Shown here: positions 9,644-19,800 of the stretch, in pieces | Numbering within the stretch: position 1 is the stretch's first letter | Layout: every line of letters starts with the position of its first letter | Source of the DNA: Marsupella aquatica | Lineage: Eukaryota; Marchantiophyta | Assembly: GCA_973895155.1 (NCBI GenBank) | Contig: OZ316893.1 | Coordinates: 3,410,001 to 3,474,000, forward strand | Direction of reading: 5' to 3' | DNA: 64,000 nucleotides | The notes under the pieces: model-generated | What the model saw: the letters and a program-made list of their open reading frames with translations, nothing else | The model's database searches: none | Told to the model about the DNA's origin: nothing | Translations under genes and position numbers: made by a program

Positions 9644-9886
9644 ACTCAAGGAAGGGAACTCAATAAGACAAAACAGGCATGTCCTAGGATGAACATGCTA
9701 TAACCCAAGGAAGGAAGAACGGAAGGAGCCATCCCGCCCTTCACAATGTGCAAGGGCCTACTCAAGGAAGGGAACTCAATAAGACAAAACAGGCATGTCC
9801 TAAGATGAACATGCTATATAACCCAAACTCAAGGAAGGAAGAACGGAAGGAGCCATCCCGCGCCCTTCCCAATGCGCAAGGGCCTA
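9644..9886. repeat. Tandem duplication of about 116 bp upstream of the TOC159-family gene
   Basis: Segment 9644-9759 is repeated at 9760-9886 with small indels; both contain 'gaagggaactcaataagac', 'acaggcatgtccta' and 'ggaaggagccatcccg'. The second copy has TATATA at 9815-9820 where the first has TATAA. The pair lies about 1 kb before the TOC159 start codon, in the likely promoter or distal leader region. Whether either TATA-like site is used is not known. Confidence 0.8.
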
Positions 9887-10913
9887 CCCCCTTCTGTCCT
9901 CCTGTTGCGCCCCCTTTGATCCCTCATCCGTTTCCCAAATCCCCACTACTGAGAGAGTGCCACACCTGCCCCTCCCGTGCCCGTGCCAGTGCCAGTGCCA
10001 GTGGATGGGGCGGACTTCGAGAACGAACAATTTTAGCCGCGAGTTTTGACTCGGAGAACAACAACAGTGCCGTCGTTCGAAGAACACAAAGAGAATCGCA
10101 GGGTTTTTGGTTTTTGGAGGGGATTGTGATTCGTTTCTCAACAAAGCGCATCGTCCTGCTCCTCTTCCACATCGCCCATCCGGCTCCGCATCAGTGAGAA
10201 GTTGATTAAGACGAGGCCCTGATACGAAGGAGGGAGCTCAGGTCTGTTCGCCATAGCTCCGTCGGTCTTTGCGAGCGCTCGGTTGGTTCTTCTATTCGTT
10301 TGCAACTAGAATTGTTCAATCTGAGTGAGAAGTCGTTCAAGTCGTTCGCTGCCAGGTCGAAAGCATTTTCGCAAGCTCCCGCAAAGAAACCTAGCTCGAT
10401 CGATCCACTCTCACTCTGTCTCGGTTTCGTTCGCTACTCACTACGTTAGGTTTAAGCATTTTGTCCAAACTGGGCACTGAATTTTTAGCTTTGCAAACAC
10501 TCTGTCTCCGCACGGACGGGCTTTTCGAGCTTGCAACGATCTTAGATTTTGACTTACTAAAATTTCTGAATGATGGCTCTTGCAGTTCACTTGAATGTCT
10601 GAGGCAATCGGGACTCTCGGTTGTCATGGTCTAACTAGCAACTGACAGAAATTAAGAATAATCTGGCCCGGATTCTCCCTGCGCACGGACGGACGGACAA
10701 TATTTTGTTAGGGAGAGCCCTCACTCCGCTTGGGAAATTTATTGGCTGCGTTGGCGTAGCAGCTAAGGAATGCGTGAAGGGAGGGAGGATTTAGATTTGT
10801 GACCCTAGGCTCTCGACGACGGCAACTGCACGTTTTGAGGAGCCTGTCGAGGGGCGGGCAAGTACAGCAGTGACACAGACAGAGTGACGGCAGGGATTCA
10901 GATTTAGGAGGGA
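9887..10913 (+). promoter_or_regulatory. Promoter/5' leader region of the TOC159-family gene
   Basis: About 1 kb of moderately GC-rich DNA between the tandem duplication and the start codon. It contains a GCCAGTGCCAGTGCCAGTG microsatellite (about 9985-10003) and pyrimidine-rich stretches, but no ORF resembling a known protein. An open frame at about 9748-10197 overlaps the duplication and is not supported. A 5' UTR intron is possible but I cannot place one confidently. Confidence 0.4.
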
Positions 10914-13900
10914 ATGGACCTAATCCGGAAAATGTCCGGATTAAGTTCTTCCCAGGATCTGAGTGCAGCTGTGGAGCAGACCAAGACGGAAGACAAATGG
11001 GAAGAATCGTCCGACAGGAACGGAGGAGAAGAAGAAGAAGTGGAGCAGGAGGAGGAGGAGAGTAATGACGTTCTTCTCCACGATGCCGAGCAGGACGACG
11101 GGGACATTTTCGAGGACGCGGCACCAGCACTCGGGCAGCAACAAAGGCAGCAGCAGGCTGACCTCGAGGAAGAGGACCGGGAAGATGACGAGCAGAGAGT
11201 GACCAGCACAAACGATGAGCAAGAGGCGCCGGCTGCTGCTTTTCCAGTTCGTGTCGCACAGCCTGGTTCCGACGATGCTGATGGCGCCAGGGAAGTAGAG
11301 GAGGACGAAGATGGCATGGCCAGTCACGGAACTGGGGAGAGTTTCGATAGTGCGTTGGAGCGCATGGCTGCATCGTCAGAGGCTGGCTTCGACGGGGCCT
11401 CGAGCCCTAAAATGTCGTCCCCGGTAGGTTCCATGCAAGGCCCTGTTTTACTTGGAAACCCTCCCACTGCCTTGAGCCCGGCCCAGCAGGGTGCCCTCAT
11501 CCGGCTCAATGAGATGCTTAGCGGGGATTCCTCTATGGACACCTCCGTGATCGATAATTCCACGAGAGAGGAGTTCAAGTCCCGTGTCATCAAACTTGCT
11601 CATAGTCGTGGCCAGAGCGAAGAGGATCTTAGCTTTGTTAGTATTGTGGATGCACTTCTGCCCTTGGTTCCTGAAAAGTTGTCGGAAGACCGTGAAGCTG
11701 CCGAACCTGGGGATTCTGCAGGTACCGGCGAAGATGTCAAGGGGCTTCAGTGTCGCATGCCTAAAACGAAGCTGTTTGCCGAAGAGGAGGAGGAGGAGGA
11801 GAAGGCTGTTGAGAATGGTGTTTTGGAGAATGGTAATGGTCATGCCAAGGAGCTAAAGGAGAATGGTGACGAGAACAAAGCTCCCCAAGAGCAGGATGAG
11901 CCTCAGATCAAACAGGAAGAAACTCCTCTTAGCTCGGACACCAAAGAAGCGGGCGATGTACCTGTGAATTTCGTGCTGGATGGTAACGGGGAACCGGAAG
12001 AAACCAATGGACAGGTGAATACTCAGGACGATTTGCCTTTGAAGAGCAGATCGATCCCTTCCGGTTTGGATGACAGTCAATTGCTTCCCCATTCAGAAAA
12101 CGAGAGCACAAATGCAGAACCGAAAGAAAATGGGGACAATGTTGAACACTCGTCACCAACAGAGGTGCCTGAGGAAGCTACCGGAATTAATGATTTTTTC
12201 GAAAGCGCAGACGAATTTCAGACTAGCGGAATCCCCCAAGTCGTCCCTCCAGCTCCTGAAGGCCGCGATGGTGTGGAAAACTTTCCCCAAGCGAACGGTG
12301 AAGCTGATGAAGAGAATTTGGCTGTCAGCCCCGATGATGAGGAGGGAGAGGATGAAGAAGATGATGAAGAAAACGAAGATGATGAAGACAACGAAGACGA
12401 CGAGGACAGTATTATGGAACCGTCGGAAGCTTTAGCAGCATTGATTCGTGGTGCGCAAACCACAAGTGGAGGCGAGGATGTAGCCCCGCCTTCGTTGGGC
12501 TCAGCAGGGCCTTCTTTGCCTGCACGACCCACACGTCATGTCAGGTCTTCTTTACCATCACTGGAGCCAGCTGCTCGTGTCTCACAGCAGCCTCGTAGTA
12601 CTGAAGCTGCCACGATTCGGTCGTCCAGTTCTGCTGATGAAAGTCAGGCCGATGGTGAAGCCGCCGATGGCAATGAGGAGACACGAGAGAAGCTTCAAGC
12701 GATACGCGTCAAATTTCTTCGTCTTGCCTTAAGACTAGGGCAGTCTCCACACAATGTCGTTGTTGCACAGGTTCTCTACAGGCTTGGATTGGCAGAGCAG
12801 CTGAGAGGTGGGAGAGGTAACAGCCGAAATACAGCTTTCAGTTTCGACCGAGCTAGTACTATTGCGGAGGAGCAGGAGAGAGCCGGGCCAGAGGAGCTCG
12901 ACTTTGCTTGCACCATAATGATGCTGGGCAAGACAGGCGTTGGGAAGAGTGCCACCATAAACTCTATCTTTGATGAGGCAAAGACTATAACTAATGCTTT
13001 CAGCCCTTCTACTAACAAGGTGCAGGTAATCACAGGGCATGTGCATGGCATCAAAGTAAGGGTGATAGACACACCAGGTCTTCTACCGTCTGTTGTTGAT
13101 CAAAGACACAATGAGAGGATAATGACGTCGGTCAAAGGTGTCATCAAGAAGCAGTCTCCTGACATTGTGCTATATTTTGACCGCCTAGATATGCAAAGCA
13201 GAGATTATGGGGATTTGCCGTTACTGCGTACCATCACAGACACATTTGGGGCTGCAGTGTGGTTCAATGCCATTGTCGTATTGACCCATGCTTCTTCTGC
13301 TCCCCCTGATGGTCCGAATGGACTTCCTCTGAGCTATGAGATGTTTGTTGCTCAGCGGTCCCATGTGGTGCAACAAACGATACGACAGGCGGCAGGGGAC
13401 ATGCGGCTTATGAATCCGGTGTCACTTGTGGAGAATCATAGAGCATGTAGAGTTAACCGAACGGGGGACAGAGTGCTTCCCAATGGGCAGGTCTGGAAGC
13501 CTCAGCTTCTGCTGCTGTGTTTCGCTTCAAAGATTCTTGCTGAAGCCAATTCTCTTTTGAAGCTTCAAGATAATTCCCCGGGGAAGCCCTTTGGGCAACG
13601 ATCCAGAGTGCCTCCTCTGCCATTCCTTCTCTCCTCTCTTCTTCAGTCTCGTACTCCGCTGAAGCTGCCAGATGAGCAACTTGAAGATGAGCATGAATCG
13701 GATGAGGAGCTTGAGGAAGACGACTCGTCTGATGAAGAAGAGGATTATGACCAGCTGCCTCCTTTTAGGCGACTCGCGAAGGAGGAAATAGCCGAGCTTG
13801 ACGAAGAGAACCGTGTAAATTATTTTGAAGAGCTTGCTGAGAGGGAGAGGTTGTTTCAAAAGAAGCAGTGGAAGGACGAGTTGAAGAGGAGGAGGGAATT

Positions 13901-14804
13901 GAAGAAGAGGATGGCAGAGGCACCCACAGATCTGTCTCAATTTGGGCCAGATGATGGGCTTGAAGAGGAGGCAAGGTCTGCAGCAGTGCCGGTACCAATG
14001 CCAGACATGGTACTTCCTCCGTCCTTTGATTCGGACAACCCAAGTCATAGGTATAGGTACCTTGAGACTGCAAACCAATGGCTGGTCCGACCGGTGCTGG
14101 AGACACACGGGTGGGACCATGACAATGGGTATGACGGTATGAGTGTCGAAAAGATGTTTGTCATTGGAGACAAAATTCCCACCTCAGTTTCAGGGCAGAT
14201 CACCAAGGACAAGAAGGATGCGAATCTGAATATGGAAGCTGCTGCATCACTGAAGCACGGGGAAGGCAAGGTCACCTTGGCAGGCTTGGATGTGCAGACA
14301 GTCGGGAAAGATCTTGGGTACACATTGCGAAGTGAGACTAGGTTCAGCAACTTCAAGGGGAACAAGACAACAGGAGGCCTGGCCGTGACCGTCCTCGGGG
14401 ACACAGTTTCAGCAGGCATGAAGATTGAGGATCGGCTGCTCGTTGGCAAACGAGTGAAGCTGGTTGTGAATGGAGGTGCCATTACTGGAGGTGGTGATGT
14501 AGCATATGGTGGGAGTCTTGAAGCAACTTTGAGGGGCAAGGAGTACCCTTTGAGCCGTACTTTATCTACCCTGGGAGTGTCTATCATGGATTGGCATGGG
14601 GATTTGGCAGTTGGGGGCAACCTGCAATCTCAATTCATTTTGGGCAAAACAATGATGGTGGGAAGGGCTAACCTGAATAACAGAGGGGCTGGTCAAATCA
14701 GCATTAGGGCTAGTAGTTCTGAGCAGCTACAAATGACACTTATTGGCATTCTCCCCATTGTTCGTGCTATTGCGAACCGGCTGTTTGGGCAATCACAGGA
14801 GTAG
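10914..14804 (+). CDS. TOC159: TOC159-family chloroplast preprotein import receptor (GTPase)
   Basis: A single uninterrupted frame of 1296 residues. TOC159-family proteins are receptor GTPases of the outer chloroplast envelope translocon that recognise transit peptides with TOC34 and pass them to TOC75. Residues 1 to about 640 form the acidic, low-complexity A domain (Glu/Asp runs near 12340-12415). The G domain follows: P-loop GKTGVGKS at residues 672-679, switch motif DTPG at 719-722 and a G4-like THAS at 791-794. A charged linker (about 920-1010) precedes the C-terminal membrane-anchoring M domain, which includes the typical RYRYLE and LETHGWDHD segments. Methionines at residues 1 and 7 are both possible starts. 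The family includes TOC159, TOC132, TOC120 and the moss TOC125-like proteins; the acidic domain is too divergent to assign the subtype. The absence of introns is notable but does not suggest a retrocopy, since there is no poly(A) tail or target duplication. Confidence 0.95.
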   Translation: MDLIRKMSGLSSSQDLSAAVEQTKTEDKWEESSDRNGGEEEEVEQEEEESNDVLLHDAEQDDGDIFEDAAPALGQQQRQQQADLEEEDREDDEQRVTSTNDEQEAPAAAFPVRVAQPGSDDADGAREVEEDEDGMASHGTGESFDSALERMAASSEAGFDGASSPKMSSPVGSMQGPVLLGNPPTALSPAQQGALIRLNEMLSGDSSMDTSVIDNSTREEFKSRVIKLAHSRGQSEEDLSFVSIVDALLPLVPEKLSEDREAAEPGDSAGTGEDVKGLQCRMPKTKLFAEEEEEEEKAVENGVLENGNGHAKELKENGDENKAPQEQDEPQIKQEETPLSSDTKEAGDVPVNFVLDGNGEPEETNGQVNTQDDLPLKSRSIPSGLDDSQLLPHSENESTNAEPKENGDNVEHSSPTEVPEEATGINDFFESADEFQTSGIPQVVPPAPEGRDGVENFPQANGEADEENLAVSPDDEEGEDEEDDEENEDDEDNEDDEDSIMEPSEALAALIRGAQTTSGGEDVAPPSLGSAGPSLPARPTRHVRSSLPSLEPAARVSQQPRSTEAATIRSSSSADESQADGEAADGNEETREKLQAIRVKFLRLALRLGQSPHNVVVAQVLYRLGLAEQLRGGRGNSRNTAFSFDRASTIAEEQERAGPEELDFACTIMMLGKTGVGKSATINSIFDEAKTITNAFSPSTNKVQVITGHVHGIKVRVIDTPGLLPSVVDQRHNERIMTSVKGVIKKQSPDIVLYFDRLDMQSRDYGDLPLLRTITDTFGAAVWFNAIVVLTHASSAPPDGPNGLPLSYEMFVAQRSHVVQQTIRQAAGDMRLMNPVSLVENHRACRVNRTGDRVLPNGQVWKPQLLLLCFASKILAEANSLLKLQDNSPGKPFGQRSRVPPLPFLLSSLLQSRTPLKLPDEQLEDEHESDEELEEDDSSDEEEDYDQLPPFRRLAKEEIAELDEENRVNYFEELAERERLFQKKQWKDELKRRRELKKRMAEAPTDLSQFGPDDGLEEEARSAAVPVPMPDMVLPPSFDSDNPSHRYRYLETANQWLVRPVLETHGWDHDNGYDGMSVEKMFVIGDKIPTSVSGQITKDKKDANLNMEAAASLKHGEGKVTLAGLDVQTVGKDLGYTLRSETRFSNFKGNKTTGGLAVTVLGDTVSAGMKIEDRLLVGKRVKLVVNGGAITGGGDVAYGGSLEATLRGKEYPLSRTLSTLGVSIMDWHGDLAVGGNLQSQFILGKTMMVGRANLNNRGAGQISIRASSSEQLQMTLIGILPIVRAIANRLFGQSQE

Positions 14805-16846
14805 GAATAGTCATTGTGAAGCATGCGCATAGCTGAAGTGAGGAAGATGTCATCACCATTTGAATGGAGAAAGGTGCTTTATTACTTAGTCTTGCGCTGC
14901 GACACAGGCATCTTACATGTAGATCACATTTTTGATCTGCTCATGTTTCTGAGCCGAGGAGTTTTGTAGAACTAACAGCCTAGGTGCGTCCTCTCATAGA
15001 AGAATGGGAGTGTTTGGGCTGTTGTTGGGATGATACTTTGGTGAGTTATCTGGTGCTTTTCAGTCCACGGTGAGTTAGCATTTATACGAAGTATTTGGAG
15101 ATTCTCGCGCCGTCTCCAAGATCCATACTTGAAGTTCTGGAATATGCCTGTGGAGTTTTTTTTTTGTGTGGTTCAATTCCTACTTGGAATCATACTTTTT
15201 AGTCTACATCAAGAGAAAAATGTGGAGCATGAGCACTAGAGATGCTCTCAGAAAGGAACCATCCATTTGTGATGCAACTGAACGGCAGTAAACTATTTAT
15301 TGGTTCTTTTTATCAAATGGGGAGACATTTGAACCCAGACGATCTCCTGTTGGGCATAGTATTGGTTGCATGAATTATATATGAGGTGATTTGCAGCAAG
15401 CTTGCTAGCATGGAAAGAATGACGCCATACACAAGGAGCAGTCTGTTGCCAAACTGCTCATGGATATGAAAATACGCTAGCTGAATGATTTCATTATTAC
15501 ATGGATGGTTTGTAGAAGTGCATCTATTGACTGATGCGCTGTTAGAACACATGGTCTCTTTTTCAAACGTATCAGAGAGGAGAGAATTCTGATCATCTTA
15601 TTCACTTATATACCACCGCAGCTGAATTGTGCATGTTATGGGATGACCCAACAAACGAAAGAGGGAGTAGGGAAAGAAGGCCAGGCAGGAAGGGTTTCCT
15701 GGGGGCAAAGCCTTGCAATTGGCAGCCCTCCCTTTGGCAGGGTGTATGGGGCGTGGCCCCTGAGGCATAAGGTACATGCCAATTTCTGGACCGTTTTGTG
15801 ATGGAAGATTGGCCACACGCAATATTTAGCATGAGAGATTCTGAGACCAACACCCTTATGAGCATGTGTCCTGAATGGAGTGGGGAGATCTAAGGGGAAA
15901 TTTAGGGGGGTGCCAGAAAAACTGCAGCTAAGGGTGGGGTAAGGGAATTGGGTTGATTCATTCCTGTAAACCCTAAACCCCACCCTTTTTGCCAACCCCT
16001 CTTGTAAAGCGCCCTAACCACCGGCCCCCCCACCATCTCTCTCCCTTCTTGTGACTCCGCACCTTGCCCCTTTGCCTACCTCTCCCCCACCCTACAGCCT
16101 CGTCAACCCCATCCAAGCTTATTGACTTTGCTGGTTCAGGATTAAGAACTTCCCAATAGGGCATGTAAGAGCACTGCCATAAGCAAGTATTATGGCTGTG
16201 ACTCTGTGGACGTCTGATCATTACCGGGCACATATCACCTAGCCCATAATTTTTGTCCTGGCGGTAAGATCATTTCATGCCCTTACTTGTATCTCACTTA
16301 CGGCTTGTTTTGACACTCCCTATTTGTTGCTCCCATGGGCCAAAGATAGAAACCACACAACCCAGATGTATTAATTAGTGATATTCTTTGTCACATTATG
16401 AGTAAAATCTGGTCCATGGGGTCGTAAAACTCCATTGGAGCTTTGGGCAGACCTACAGTAGAGGTGGAGCTTCATTTACAAGAAAGGGGTGGAAATTCAT
16501 GACCTTAAAAATGTTCATCCAAGCCAAGGTTCTCCTGAACTGCAGTTAACTCGAACCCGAGGTCAGTCAGCTCCCTTTGGCTCCGCTTCACTTTGGTCCT
16601 GAGGGTTTCTCGCTTCCTCCTTTTGGTGGATTCTGCACAGCATTCGAAAATCTCTCACATCTCAGAAGGACGCGAACGATTTCCACGACCTGCCAATTCC
16701 AAAGGATCCGAAGTTCCGAAGGATATGCCGACGAATGCATTCATACGTCGTGACGAGCAGTTCTCAGTTTACGCTCCAATATCTCCCAGTACATTCCGTG
16801 ACGAATCCTACGGCATCATGAGTGTGTGAAACAGTCGCATGCTGAG
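14805..16846. other. Intergenic DNA between TOC159 and SUV3 genes
   Basis: This stretch should contain the TOC159 3' UTR and the SUV3 promoter. I see no coding sequence resembling a known protein on either strand. A telo-box-like AAACCCTAAA occurs near 15969 and a GC-rich stretch at about 15690-15770. A frame at 16593-16829 ends 17 bases before the SUV3 ATG but begins with TTG and has no recognisable domain, so it is regarded as leader sequence. Confidence 0.5.
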
Positions 16847-19800
16847 ATGGCTGCGGCATTCAGAAGCTTTCTTTTGGGCGTTTCCTGCCCGTTGGCATTT
16901 GGTGAGCTAGCCACCAGGCTTACGCAATGAGGAATTGGTTTTGGGATAGGAAGGGGGAGGACTAGGAAGTTGGTGTGCAGTTTTGTGGCTGAATTGCTAT
17001 AGTTTATGTTTCGTTGGCCTCAATGATTTGGACATTTAACTCGTGCTAGATGTGTCTTAGTCAATGTTTTCTTTTCTCGCGCTCCTTATTCTGTCTCAAT
17101 GGCTGGAATTTATCCTGATACGCAAAGTTGTGCAATTTCACGTTCTCCTCCCTTGTCCTCTTTCTTCTGTGCCAGCTAGAAGTATGAAGTTAAATTTCCT
17201 ATTATTGCTTTCTTTCTAGGCTCTCTTTAATTTTTAGGTTCGTGGAGTCATGCGCCTCACTGTCATTGTGATATGGTCGCCATTACTGTTGTGAAATCTG
17301 TCAGAATTGGCATATTGATCAGTGTCCCCCAACGATCTACTTTGATCAGTACAATTTTGGTTTCAGACCCTAAACGCTGCGGAAATTTCTCTACTTGTTG
17401 TGACCTCGTCTGAATGAAGCCGTTGAAAGCATTCTGATATACTAATGTATCAAATTACATCATTCCATATATTATTACTATCTACTTCTTGAATTTAATT
17501 AAGTCGTTATGCGATGATGAATCTCTATCACTGTGATCATATAATTGAATAAAGTGAGGCAGTAGGCGAAGCTCCTTTAATACCATCGTACCCCCTGTGG
17601 AAGATACAAAGCCAACCCAACACTACACCGTGGACATCCAAATCTTGAACTTCTCACTTCTATGTTCTTGATGTCTGTTTTCTATAGTAAAAATAAGTCT
17701 TTTTACGCCGCCTACTTGTTGAGGTGTAAAGGTAGCAATGTGACCCATCAGGCAGATAAATTAATCTCACCAAGAGGTCAATTGGTGGACAGAGTGTATC
17801 CTGTCTTTTGAAAAGTTACTGGTGATATATGAGTCATCCATGTTTTAAATTTACCCTTATTGCCTTGCTGCAGGTGGGTGTCCAGCAACACGACTGTTCG
17901 CAGGCAGCTGCGTTGACAGGAATGAGCTATGGTACAAATCTGCAAGGTTGCTAAGTACCAAAGGAGGTCCTTCAATGGTTGACCTGATGGATTTGACGTA
18001 AGCTCATTCGTCACCGGGCGTATGTTTGTCATAAGGTTATCCAATGTAACAATTTGTCAATATAGATTGAATAGTTTGCCTCCAGCTCACTTGCTTCTCT
18101 ATAGTTACCGTGCACTTTTGAATTGTATCGAATGTTAGGTCCTAGGTGAGGGTGGAGTATGGACTGATGGTTTTTTATGTTGCAGGCTTCCCCATACATG
18201 GTACCCTAATGCTCGAAAGAAGAAGAGGCAAGTTGTAATGCATGTTGGACCCACGAATAGTGGCAAGACCTACACTGCAATCCAACGCCTCCAACTCTGC
18301 TCTTCTGGTTGGTTGTGCTCACATTCCATCATAGATGAAGTTTTGTGATTGGTCTGTGTCCGATATGCCTACAACTTTTTTTTTCTGAAGGCTTGGGAAA
18401 ACAAATAATGAATGGGCAGAGGACGAGTCAAGGTTTGTAACAAGTTCAAAGTTGCTCATGAAAATAAATTGCTGTCCCATCCTTCTTGTCCAGGCGTGTA
18501 CTGTGGACCTTTGAGGCTTCTAGCAGGGGAAGTTGCGGAACGTGTCAACAAAGCAAATGTAAGCTGTAACCTTGTCACTGGTCAAGAAAGACGGGAGGTG
18601 GATGGCGCTAAACACACAGCTATGACTGTTGAAATGGCTGATGTGACACGTGACTATGGTTGCGCTGTGATCGATGAGATCCAGGTAGGCTGCCCTTCAG
18701 GGATATTGCTAAGTCCAAGATTGTTTTTGATCTAGATTGAACTCTAACTAGTTCTTGCTCAGGGATGTTGTGTAACGGCGTCACATAGACTTGTGGACAG
18801 ATCAATGCTTTCCTAAATGCTCAACTGTGCCACGCGTGCACTGGCGGTTATGCTGCATGTATTGTTATATTTGTTTTTAAAGAAGAAATCTGACCTCCTG
18901 TAGCAAAATAAGTTCGGTGGATTGAATTCCTGACAAGCAGCCTTGAAAATTAGACATTAGCTTCGTGGTTATATCTTTGATGACCCTTTTTATAGCTTTC
19001 TAAAGTGAGTGCAGATGATTGGCTGTCAAGAGAGAGGATTCTCCTTCACTCGTGCCTTACTTGGCTTGGCTGCTGATGAGCTTCACCTATGTGGAGATCC
19101 TTCAGCAGTTTCGGTCGTTCAAAATCTTCTAGCTCCTACAGAAGACTCATTTGAGGTGTGAGTTCCTACTGTGTGGCGTAGTGAAATTGTCATCCCCTGT
19201 ATCGGGTCAGCTATTTTCATCCCTTACCTGGCTTGTGGGGTTACTGGTTTCCTTGAATGCTCAAATCATCAATTTATGGTCTTGTCAAAATCGTTTTCCA
19301 AGTAAAGAGTCTTCCAGAGTACTGCTTTTGCTGTTAATAGCCTTCTTTTACTTGATATGTACCATTGAACGACTGATTTTCGGATTCATGTTGAATAGTA
19401 GGTCAAGTACTATGACCGCCTTTCACCACTTGAAGCGATGCGCAAGGCTCTTGGAACATACGGTCGGATCAGGAGGGGAGACTGTGTGGTTGCTTTTTCT
19501 AGACGAAACATTTACTCTATCAAGGTGAGCTCTATAGTAATCCGCAGGCGTCCCTTTTGTTCCATCACGAACGTTCCAACTTTGAAATTCGGCACATAAT
19601 ATTAGAGATGTGGATAGGAGGTAACATTAGCCTCATTCTGTAAACCTCCAAAATTTGGGTGACAGTTGCACCCGGGAACCTGCTCAGGGCTCAACCTTCT
19701 GAACTCGTGTGTGCAGAAAGAAATTGAGACATCAGGAAAACTCAAGTGCTCGGTTGTGTATGGTAGTTTGCCACCGGAAACTCGAACACGGCAGGTACAT

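Noticed and set aside
9748-10197. 149-codon frame upstream of TOC159
   Set aside because: It begins in the tandem duplication and has Pro/Ser-rich chance composition with no domain.
10904-11373. Several long minus-strand frames opposite the TOC159 acidic domain
   Set aside because: They are shadows of GAG/GAA-rich coding sequence, giving Ser/Leu-rich artefacts.
16593-16829. Possible uORF before the SUV3 start
   Set aside because: It starts with TTG rather than ATG and has no similarity to known peptides.
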